Assembly: GCA_004764695.1 (NCBI GenBank)
Contig: SMSO01000035.1
Coordinates: forward strand, 1,734,001-1,798,000
Reading direction: 5' to 3'
Length of the DNA: 64,000 nt
Source of the DNA: Schizochytrium sp. TIO01
Taxonomy: Eukaryota; Sar; Bigyra; Thraustochytrida; Thraustochytriidae
How positions within the stretch are numbered: the first letter of the stretch is position 1; each line of letters begins with the position of its first letter. A program made the position numbers and the translations under genes. Below the pieces are notes generated by a model. That model was not told where the DNA came from, did no database searches, and was given only the letters and a program-made list of their open reading frames with translations. Positions 31,415-40,952 of the stretch are shown here, piece after piece.

Positions 31415-32945
31415 ATTTTGTTTTTGTTTTTGTTTTTCCCCGTCAAGTCGGATAGAGCAGTGCATAGGTGGTTAGAAGCTGTGTATGTGCCGCGATAGAC
31501 GAGCTGTGTAGCTGGAGATGGAGAGAGAAAGGCAAACCCGCGAGTGGAGGTGCTTCTCTGGAGAGAAAGGAAAGAGAGCGCAGCGCTATTCCCACTCGCG
31601 CCCAGACAGAAAGAGAACGAATGCCTGCCTGTGTCTCACATCAAGCGAGAAGGACAGGTAGGGGCGACTTTCCTGTTGTTCTTCTTAAGTATTTTCACCT
31701 GTCTATCTATCTACAAACTCTCACAATACATACAACTCATAGAGAAAGAAAGCCATCGATCAAAGAGGAGGAAAATTCAAAGATGAAAACAAAAACTCCT
31801 TTCGAGGAGAAAGGAAACGATTTGAGGAGAACAGAGAGAGAGAAAAGGAGAGAGAATGAATGAATGCATTCATGCATAGAGACTATGATTCACGTAGCGT
31901 AGGAGTACCGTAGGACCCTCCTACCAACTACCTACCTCCCTGCCTACCACCTCTGTGCTTAGTTAGGCCAAGAGTTAGGAGAGGAGAAGGAAAACCACTT
32001 TCCTTTTTTCTTTTCTTAGGCTTAGAGTAGTAGATAGAAGGCGCCTAGTGATAATAGGAGGGAGAGAAAGAAGAAGAAAAGTTTAGTTTAGTTTAGAGAG
32101 GTCGAAAAAAGAAAGAAAAGAGAGGAAAGGGAGAAAGAGGGAGAGAAAAAGCGGCTGCTGCCAAACTACGCCGCCTGCGCAGTCCGCTTCGCCGCCGCTT
32201 CGCGCTTCGCCCCTGCGCTGCGCCGCATCGGCTCGACGACGACGCCTTTAGCGAGGCGCTCTTGGTGCTACTCCCGGGTACCGTCGCCTCTGTCCAAATC
32301 GCCTGCCTTCTCGCTGTCGCGGGACGGGACCCGATCGGCCAGAGAGAGAGGACTCTCTGCGGCAGTCCGAGCTCTCGAGTCCTTCCTCCTTCAAAGGACC
32401 ATTCTCAAGTAGAGCTGCCTAGCTACCTACCCCACGGCTCCTCGGGTTGTGCGCAGGGCCAATCCTTGTGAGTCCTCACTACTCCACGCGGTCTCCAAAG
32501 GTTTCGTGCCGAAGAAGTTGCGAGCTCGCATATAATCAACCTCTTGAAAGGCATCTCGTGTTATTACTAAAGAGCGCTGTTTTTTGTTTTTTTCCTCTGC
32601 TATATAAATCATCGTTGGGATTTTGCTCTTTCGTAAATTTTCGCGAGGAGAATCACGAACGAAGGCTACGGGTCTGGCCAGATAACACCTGCGCTGAGAG
32701 TTCAGACTGATCAGTGCATTAATTGATATACTCACTGATTTTAGGCGACGAGTGTAATTTGATTGGGAAAGACCACAGGGACTTGCTTTGGAAAATCAAC
32801 TGACAGATTCACGCTTGAGGAAGAAACTGGATACCATTCGGGGATTAGCTAGCGAATTAGTTCACGACAACAAGGACTTTGCTTGGATTTTTGAGACTCA
32901 GGTCGAAGTGCTTGCTCCTCGCGAGCAGGCTTTGGAAAAGTGAAT

Positions 32946-33581
32946 ATGGACGCTCTGATAAGCGACCTCGTCGATGAATCTGCCATCGACGAGGCTCGTC
33001 AGTCTATCAAAAATTTGGTTAAGGCTGATGCTCATGAACGAGCTCAGCACTGCAAAAATCTGTTTCCCGCTGCTCTTATTAAGGATGGAGGCGAAATGAT
33101 CGTCCCATGTCTTGCAGTGGCTGCCGCAGAGTTGCTTTCAGGACAATCTCCTTCCAAAGCTGCTCTCAGTCGTGAGCTTGAAAAGTACCTTAAGACCGTT
33201 ATCCGCAAGGCGACTTCCTCCCGCAAACGTAAGGCCCGTGAAAAGAAGCGCAAGCAGCGTGCAGAGAAGAAAGTTCGCACCGACATGCCCTCCGGACCGA
33301 TGGACATGCAAATGCCACCGCATCACCAGATGCATCCGCAGCACCAAGTCCCTCCGCACCAGCACATGATGCCTGCCGGTGCGCCCCCGCCGCATCCGCC
33401 TGGTATGGATGCCCATGGTCACCGTGGCGTCAAGGTTGGTCGAAAGGGCGAAACTCTCAAGTCTCTTGCCGATGCAGCTGCGGTCACACTTGCCGAAGCA
33501 AGACGAGGTCATCCTTACGGAGATGATGGCCACGGCATGGCCATGCAGCATGGTCAGCACGGCCATCACGGTCACCACTGA
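32946..33581 (+). CDS. Small basic, His/Met/Pro-rich protein of unknown function
   Basis: 211 aa from the ATG at 32946. The first 90 residues are predicted helical and acidic/neutral (ALISDLVDESAIDEARQS onward), with no family I recognise. Residues about 93-112 form a strongly basic stretch (SRKRKAREKKRKQRAEKK) that could be a nuclear localisation signal or nucleic-acid contact. The rest is rich in His, Met, Pro and Gly (PPHHQMHPQHQVPPHQHM), and the C-terminus is HGQHGHHGHH, suitable for metal binding. Codon use resembles the neighbours and the frame is clean, so I believe it is a real gene. It lies downstream of a GC-rich leader and long purine/pyrimidine tracts. Function is not assigned. 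Confidence 0.65.
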   Translation: MDALISDLVDESAIDEARQSIKNLVKADAHERAQHCKNLFPAALIKDGGEMIVPCLAVAAAELLSGQSPSKAALSRELEKYLKTVIRKATSSRKRKAREKKRKQRAEKKVRTDMPSGPMDMQMPPHHQMHPQHQVPPHQHMMPAGAPPPHPPGMDAHGHRGVKVGRKGETLKSLADAAAVTLAEARRGHPYGDDGHGMAMQHGQHGHHGHH

Positions 33582-34893
33582 TTGATCTATGCTCTTTGCT
33601 TCCACTGACTGCTTGCTATGTTTCCTCTTCACCCCTTCGGGTGGACGACCGAGTAGCAGCAATTTCTGTCCCTATCATGCATGCACATGCACCCAGCACA
33701 TCCAACAACTCTTCACTAATCCTAACAATATCATCACCAAGCTGCGTACCAAAGCACCTTTGGAACCTGAAGAACACACAGGACAGCAGCAATAAGTAGA
33801 GCCGTGAATATTCTCACCAAGCTGCAAATTACATTCTTGCCGTTTGCCGTCTATGCAATAGGTGATTTGCGCTCAAATACAAAATACCAAGTCTGGGTGG
33901 AAGGGCTATTGGCTTATTGCCCTTTTTCTGTAGGCAACGATGTTCGCATGCTTTTTCTTTGAAGGTGACTGTACTCATGTGCTGGGCGCTACTGTGGCGC
34001 ACGTGGCTGTGTCAGTGTGGTGTAAACTAAACTCTCAAGCTTCTCCTCTCTTCTCTTTCCTCTCTCTTTCGCCCTCTTTTCATGATAAGTGTTGATTCGT
34101 CACACCCCAATCTACCCGGTTGATCACGGTGATACATTAATTCAATTTCTCTATTTCCTCTCTTCCTCCCAGTATCGTACTTTCGTCAGATGAGTGGGTC
34201 AAGAAAACAATCCTGGTGTATGCTCTACTACTTTTGCGCCTGCTTGTTTCTATATCTCCTTTGGGACAATTCCACAAATAAACACTATATCTTTGCTCGT
34301 TTCTTTTCTAATTCATCATTACACGTACTGCAGTATACATGCGATTTTTTCTGGTTCTGGATTCGTGAGCTCTCTATTTTTCAGAGTCTTACTTTCAAAC
34401 TGCATTAGGCTAGTTCACAAGCTCGATTATTTGTTTTCTGCTTGCTTCAAGATTATGATTCCGAGGCTGCATGCTAAATGCCTTCTTGATTGTTAAGGTA
34501 AGTGTTAGATTCCACGCAAATCATAGGCAGTGATCTGTGATAAACGTGTTGCTTGCGACATGAATACGGTAAGCGAGTTTAAACGTGTGATCTGTAATAT
34601 GAAATAAAGTGGGTCGATCAAAGAGCAATTTATATTGTTTTCTTGTTGTTGTTTTTTTTAATTATATATTTTGAAGAGACGAAGTGGAGGAAAGGGTTCA
34701 AAATATCAAGGCAAAGAGGCAATCAAAGCAACGGACGATCGCTTTAACTACCTACTCCCCAAGCATGTCCTTGTTCGTGATCCTCTCCTTCTTAGTTTGT
34801 TGTTTGTTTTTTCGACGGGTTGCTTTCATCGTTTTGCATAGGCAGGTAGATACATCTATGTGTAAGGGTGTTGGAAAGTAAGAGAGAAAGTGC
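33582..34893. other. Convergent intergenic space
   Basis: About 1.3 kb lies between the His-rich (+) and EMC2 (-) genes. It is AT-rich with pyrimidine-rich patches near 34040-34170. Open frames at 34190-34496 encode hydrophobic, low-confidence peptides and are probably chance. No gene is supported. Confidence 0.6.
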
Positions 34894-35790
34894 TTACTGG
34901 TCGCAGGAGAACCTGTTGATGACTGCGTCCATGATGCCCTCCATTCCCTTGGGCACCTGGACCTTCTTCAAGTGCTGTTGGGCCTTGAGGTTAAGTGCCG
35001 TGTTGAGGTTTCTCTGCACCAGTGCAGTAACATCGTCAGTACCAGCATTGTTTTTGCCCTTCTTCTTCTTAGACGCATCTCCCTCAGCGCCACGTGCCCA
35101 CTCATCGAGCGCCCTCGTGACTAGCATGAGACCCCAAAGAGCCCTCGGGTTAGCCTTGCCCTCCTTGAGGTGCAAGCTATGGCTAAAGTACTTCCTAGCA
35201 TCCAGCACATTCACCACATCTCCTCCGAGTGAGAATTTTGCCTCTGCCAGTGCCATGGGACTAATGTAGCTGTGAGGGTCGCACATAATGACTTCCTCGA
35301 GGCAGTAAACGGCAGAACGGAAGCTACCAGCCTCGACGTGCATGAGTGCAAGCTCCTTCCAGGCCTCAGCGTCGGCCTGAAAAACGTCAAGGTACTTGGT
35401 GAGCTGCGCGATAGCCTCAGAGGGCTTGTTAGTAGCCTTCAATAGGCACACCTTGCGCTTGAAAGCGAGCATATTCACCTCGTTTTCCTTGATGAGTGCA
35501 TCGTAGACAGCAGCAGCCTCCTTGACGCTGCCCTGGGCCTCCAAATAGAGACCACGTAACCTGGCTGCCCGCTGGGATTCGGGGAAAGACTCTTCGATTT
35601 CCTTTAACATAGAGCCTGCAACTGAAAGGTTGTTGCAGTCTAGAGCAGCGAGAAAAACCTGCTCGCGAACGGACCACTGGTCGGTTGACAAACGGGAGAG
35701 ACGCTGTCGCAGAAGATCGGTGCCAATGGCAACGACTTCAGAGGCCTCCGAACGTGAACCATCTTTGCGCTTCTCGGCGAGGAACTCCAT
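34894..35790 (-). CDS. EMC2: ER membrane protein complex subunit 2 (TPR protein)
   Basis: 298 aa from the ATG at 35790; the upstream in-frame codons contain no ATG. Tetratricopeptide-type helices run through residues about 60-260: AVYDALIKENEVNMLAFKRK, then SEAIAQLTKYLDVFQADAEAW, AVYCLEEVIMCDPHSY and DARKYFSHSLHLKEGKANPR. These follow the order of EMC2/TTC35, including the 'D-EAW-ELA' and 'A-YCLEE' signatures. EMC2 is the cytosolic scaffold subunit of the EMC insertase, which inserts tail-anchored and multipass proteins into the ER membrane (established). The insert GAEGDASKKKKGKNNAG near 250 is basic low complexity not expected in animal EMC2. The length is close to the usual roughly 300 aa. 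A TTATAA word at about 36001 may be its TATA element. Confidence 0.88.
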   Translation of the reverse strand: MEFLAEKRKDGSRSEASEVVAIGTDLLRQRLSRLSTDQWSVREQVFLAALDCNNLSVAGSMLKEIEESFPESQRAARLRGLYLEAQGSVKEAAAVYDALIKENEVNMLAFKRKVCLLKATNKPSEAIAQLTKYLDVFQADAEAWKELALMHVEAGSFRSAVYCLEEVIMCDPHSYISPMALAEAKFSLGGDVVNVLDARKYFSHSLHLKEGKANPRALWGLMLVTRALDEWARGAEGDASKKKKGKNNAGTDDVTALVQRNLNTALNLKAQQHLKKVQVPKGMEGIMDAVINRFSCDQ

Positions 35791-38625
35791 AGTGAGGGTA
35801 AGGCAAAAATACACAAAGACAACGAGAAGGGGGGATACGCGCGAAGAAAGAGGTCGAAGGAGAAAGCGCGAGAGAAGGATGGATGGATGAAGAGTTGAAG
35901 AGGAAACTCTGAACGATGAAGCAGCAGCGAAGATACGAGAAAAGAAGGGAGTAGAGCAGAGGGGTCAGCAGAAAGACAGAGAGCGCCAACTGGAGGACAC
36001 TTATAATAGGTTGCAGATGTGCAAGAGTGGAACCGCGACCGACGAGCGGCAGAGTCTGCACAAGATGCCACCTCGACGATGTGCTTGTACCTGTATTTTA
36101 TCCTTGTTATTTACTTAGTTATTATTTTTTTAATTAAAATTAAATAACAAAAAATGTCCTTTATACATCTAGCTACTAGCATATGATAAATATTATCTAG
36201 CGCTTACTAAGTCTTGAATGATGTGAAGAAGGAGATTATCGTTATTATTCTTGTATCTAAATAGATATTTATTTCATGTTGACTTTTTGTTTTAAATCAC
36301 TTGATATTATTATCAAACAAGACAAAAACAGTTTGTAAATAGACGTTTACAATAGATTTTGGTGCTATAGAATAAATAATACAAGTTAAAATATGAAGCA
36401 CTTTTGACGGTCCAACCTGGCAAAGTGTGTACCGGTGAGATATGGCTAATGACGATGATGGAGGAGATATGGGCTTGAGTGAGTTCGGGAAGTGCAATAA
36501 ATGAATTCACTGCTTTAGTAAAATGCGGATTTGACGTGTCATGGAGTCAGTTAAAATAACAAGGAAAAAGGCGCGTAGAAGGTTAGCTAAAAAAAGCTGA
36601 AGACCTTTTTTTTTGCAATTGCAACAATAGTCAATTTAGTTAGGAAATAACTCGGCCATATAAAACAATACGACATGCACCATAGGGAAGGGTTTCTTCA
36701 AATTGTATCACATATGTCTGTCCTAACTCTTATTGGTTCTTAGGTTTTGCACATCTTTTAGCCTTGCAAGATCTTGTGCTAGTGTAGTTTCCATTTTCCT
36801 GTTCAATATGCAAATTGTTATTTCTTGTTTCCGAACGCCAAATCCTAGACGATTATGATATAAAGAAGACACAGCATTTTCATTAAAAAAGGCAGTTATT
36901 TCTCAGAATATTCAAAGAGTAGAGTGTATTGTAATTGCTAAGAGTAGGTTCAGAAATAGCAATGCGACATTATTATAACTGTTGTGAGGATTTTTCTAAT
37001 GATGCAAATATCTTGTGAACTTGACACGAAGAGAGATATAGTGGCGTGCATAGATGATCGCCTCCCTCCTCAATCGCCATATCTTTCCGAGATCTAGATT
37101 TATCACAAGGTTCGCCTCTGCCATCGGCCGTATTTTATATGCTTCTACTTGTTGTCTCTAATTTGAAACGATAAACATAATAATGATACTTATAGGAAAT
37201 GTGATACCGGTTTTAAGGTAAACTACACATTTTGCTTCAAAATCTGCACGTTTATCTAGAATTCGAGCAAACATAGTACTGGTTTGGCAGGTAAATCATA
37301 TAATTGAAAGATTGGGGTTTTCCTAGCCTGACAAGGAAGAAAAAATATTCGGTCCTCGAAACACCATTTAATCTTGTATGTCCATGTTCCATTCAACAGA
37401 TTGTAGATTTTCGGTTCCTCTTATGGTTTGTGTGGCAGTTTGTTTATAAATAAACATCTTATTTTACAATCTTTCACTATCACTTTCACTATCCTCGTTA
37501 TGCATGGACTATGCTTATTGTTCTCTGCAACAGTGAGGGGAACTCATGAAGCATGGTTCAATGGGAAGATATGTATATGATGAACCTATATATACATACT
37601 ATACCTTGATTCAGGAATCTTTTCTGGTCAACAGTGGCGTTTCTACCCCATCAGAAAATAAGTATTATACTTGTTTATCCACGATCTTTCGTGAATATCC
37701 GAAGCCGCATCTAATTGTTGCAATCTTTGCTCTGGCCACTTAGGTTAAAGCTATTGAAAAATGTACGACTTTAAACCCTGTGCGTTCAAGCTGGGCAGTT
37801 TCTATCGTTCGCTGGAACTGCTGGGCATGCATGGAGTAACGATATGAATTTAAGACTCACCCACCACAGGTAAAGGCAAAAAACAAAAACAAAAAACTAA
37901 ATAATGTGAAGAAAGCAGGTAAAGAAACAGTGAAGAAACATGAGAACCTAATACTAGACCTAATCCTCTTAGGCCTTTGTCCTCACGCTTGGCTAGGTAT
38001 CACAAATAGCATGCTCAATTCTACTAGGCTTGATTATTTAGGTTTTGAAAAGCTGCTCATTATCACTACCCAACCTGGAATTTATCCAAACTTGAAAGCG
38101 AGCCTACCCTACCTAGTAGGGATTGTTAGATACTAATTTTTTCAATATTTGTTCTTTTTCGATTACTTTGCACGTTTGTACGTGCTAGGACTCATATCTC
38201 GTTACCAAGCTGATCTTTTCTCATATGATGTGGGTTGTTGATGCAGTTCACTTGCTTGCAAGCGTTTGAAGATGTAACCATGAGGGAGAAGAAGCAGATG
38301 TTTCTGCCTGGAATCTCAATAACATGATCATTGTTACAAGTGTTCTGTTCAAAAGATGCTGCGTTTCACTATTCTGAACGCTACGCACCCATCAGCTTTG
38401 GCTCGCTGACCTTTTAGCTTCGGCGCAGAAGAACGGTGCCCGGGGGGGTTCTTGGAATGACGGTAATTTTCCATAGAAGCTGCACTTTATACTTCAATAT
38501 CGACCTCGATCTCAAATTAAAAGAAACAAACGACAAGTTGCGAAGTGGTAATTTAATCTTCGCACAACCCGATGGGTGCACTTAGAGAGAAGAGAAAGAT
38601 ATCTCTAGTAGGTGCCTAGGTAGAT

Positions 38626-38643
38626 TAGGTAGGTACCTACCTA
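38626..38643. repeat. Perfect 18-bp palindrome
   Basis: TAGGTAGGTACCTACCTA reads the same on both strands. It is flanked by a related GTGCCTAGGTAG at about 38612-38623. It is the strongest instance of a motif family that recurs in the intergenic spaces. Confidence 0.85.
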
Positions 38644-39419
38644 GAACGAAGTTGCCACTATAATGCAATATGATTCACGCAGCGAATTTTTGGTGGATGG
38701 CAGCCGAAACGATGGGAGCTGGGTCGCTCAAAGTTGGCAATGATGCTGCTGCTGCGGACGGCGTAAGTCGAGGCTTGACAAAAATTCCCTGTGCCAATGA
38801 AATGTTTGGTCTAATTTGCTTATGAGCCAAAACAAGAACTCCAATTTGCGTGAATCCGGAAAGGAAATTCCTACTAGCGTGAGCTATAGAAATCCATACA
38901 GATGAAGGCTCGCACCCAAATTTAGTTGAGTCAAATTTAGTTGAGTCAAATTTACGAAGCCTTTATTGCGCTGCTTTAAATTATCGAATAAGTTTTGTTC
39001 TGAAGTTTGCTTAAATTGTATGCTATGTGTTGCTTCTTGACAAACCGCACCAATGTTGATGCTTAAAGCTGTCCATCTTGATCGGCGACTTTCAGGAATC
39101 CACTGGCAGCAGTGGCCCTTGCAGACAACTCTAATAGGTAAGTCGCCCAAATACGTTGCCAGTTTGCGTGAAAGCAACCAAATCTCGGTAGAAGGCAACC
39201 TACGCTCGAACTTGAAGTTTGAGCCAACCAGTTAATCAGTCGCTAGTGCAATTGCAATTTGGAGTCATACTACCATGTGGTAGGTACGACGCCCTTTTCT
39301 GCCAATATTCTAACGCAATACTTCTGATGTGTGAAAACTAATGTGCGTCCTCAAGTGCAGTGCCGTCATCCACGAATAACGATCCAGTTGCACCCACAAT
39401 TATCGATACTCTCAGCTAG

Positions 39420-40707
39420 TCGAAGGAAAGCTGTGGTGTTCTCGCGTCAAGATTATTTCAGCCATTGTATCATCCTTCGGTATTCTAAGTTTCACTTGGT
39501 TAGCGAGAACGGAAAATTGTGCGACGAAGATGATGTCAACGAAGTATCTACTAGCAAGGTGCTGTACAGTCCTACTGTAATAGGCATTGAGAGGCTCCTC
39601 AAAAAGTGCGAGATTCCGAAATGGTCAGCACGCCCCCGAATTGGAGCTTGGAAATCGCGGACTGTGCAGCCTCGATCTTGTTGCAGCGGGGGGCAAGTTC
39701 AAGCATCATAGAATCGACTACCTTACTTAGAGCCTAGCTAGATACTTGTCTGCCTGTGTCTTGATCTGTTTTCAAGACAGAGTCAACCTTCAAGTTGGTG
39801 AACTGCGTCCTTGGGGTGGGAAAAGTTCTTCATTGTTGTCATGGTCACTCTTTACAGCAAGGTGATGATCTCGAGGCCTAAACTTGCCAGATCAACCTGT
39901 GGCTGGCGGCCTTGGAACAGGCTAGTTTGACTTCAGCAAACAAACTTGAGAAGACTCAATCGCAGTTCGACGCACTGGATGGAGACGAACTTTAAAGTCT
40001 CGAAAAGTTCATTGCTGCACGCACGTGCACACCCCCTCTTCTTGGAGTGAAAAACTTGAAGAGCCGAAGTTTCAGGCAATTCTGCTCAAACAGAGACTTT
40101 GACAGATCCTGACGGGTGGTGGGGACATGATAACATGGCGAACGTAAGCCAGCACGTTCGTTATACAGGCCCAGACAAAAGCTGAGCGTGCGCAGCAAAT
40201 AGCTCAGCGGTACTGGTGGATAGAGATCCTTCGAGCCGGCGTTCCATGAGTATATAGGCTGCGATCTTAGGCCGAGGTACTCTAGCTAGTTTAAAGTAGT
40301 CTTTGCATCATATGGAGCACATTAAGTGTATTTCATCTCAAGTCTTAACTTTAAATTCAATGAATATTTGCAAAACTCCTTTGAAATTAATCTTCATCAA
40401 AGAAAGATCAAATCCATCGAGGTGAGGGAGTTGCAACCTTTGAGATCCTCTTTGCAATCCCCCTTTTTGCAGGAAGAAGAACTCTAAATAAAAGGAGAGG
40501 ATGACTCGTAAGAACTTCAAGGTGAGGAAATTGAGCTGACCCTATCGACGATGGCTTGCTTGCCGAAAGAAGCACTGACCGCCAACCGACTACTGGACTC
40601 CGACTTTTAAATTCACGAGCCTCCGGTGGAAATCAACGTCGGAGTTGGCTTTCACCAATGAATATCACAACGGCGCCCAAGAATCAACCATTCATGTGGA
40701 CACCTGA
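39420..40707 (+). pseudogene. Frame-broken coding remnant
   Basis: Protein-like text appears in changing plus-strand frames: LLKKCEIPKWSARP and NWSLEIADCAASILLQRGAS near 39600-39720; LEQASLTSANKLEKTQSQF followed by DALDGDEL, TAA and SLEKFIAA at 39910-40020; TKAERAQQIAQRYWW at about 40170-40220; and ELTLSTMACLPKEALTANRL with PPVEINVGVGF at 40525-40650. After a one-base slip, TNEYHNGAQESTIHVDT then ends at a TGA near 40707. Three TAA codons interrupt the last part. This looks like one or more decayed genes, or a retroelement. Splicing is possible for some breaks but cannot remove all the stops. No family is assigned. Confidence 0.35.
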
Positions 40708-40925
40708 TTAGGGATACACATTCAGTGCTGTGTTAAACTTTTTGCTGAAAAAAAAATGAAAGAAAGAAAAAAAGTAGTACGTAGGAATAATAAAGTTATC
40801 ATGGTATTTATTAGAACACTCACTTGCATGCACGTGCGTCACTAAATAGCTGCACTTGCCTCCTTCAGAAACTGAGTTTATATTTGATTTCCACAAATTT
40901 AAAGATAACTCAGCCAGACTAGAAG

Positions 40926-40952
40926 CCCCCCCCCCCCCCCAAAAAAAAAAAA
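40926..40952. repeat. Homopolymer pair C15-A12
   Basis: Fifteen C followed directly by twelve A. The minus strand is T12G15. It could be a natural mononucleotide repeat or a place where the assembly is unreliable. Confidence 0.9.

Larger units (their letters stand above)
27536..32945. other. Long intergenic region with broken coding traces and simple repeats
   Basis: About 5.4 kb separates the divergent radical SAM (-) and His-rich (+) genes. It holds a frame-broken coding segment on the minus strand (29571-30045), an AAC run (about 30089-30120), GAAA-type runs (about 30600-30745), a TATC/TTTC array at 31344 and purine-rich blocks at 31740-32160. A GC-rich stretch at about 32150-32330 is probably the promoter or leader of the downstream gene. 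No intact gene was recognised. Confidence 0.6.
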
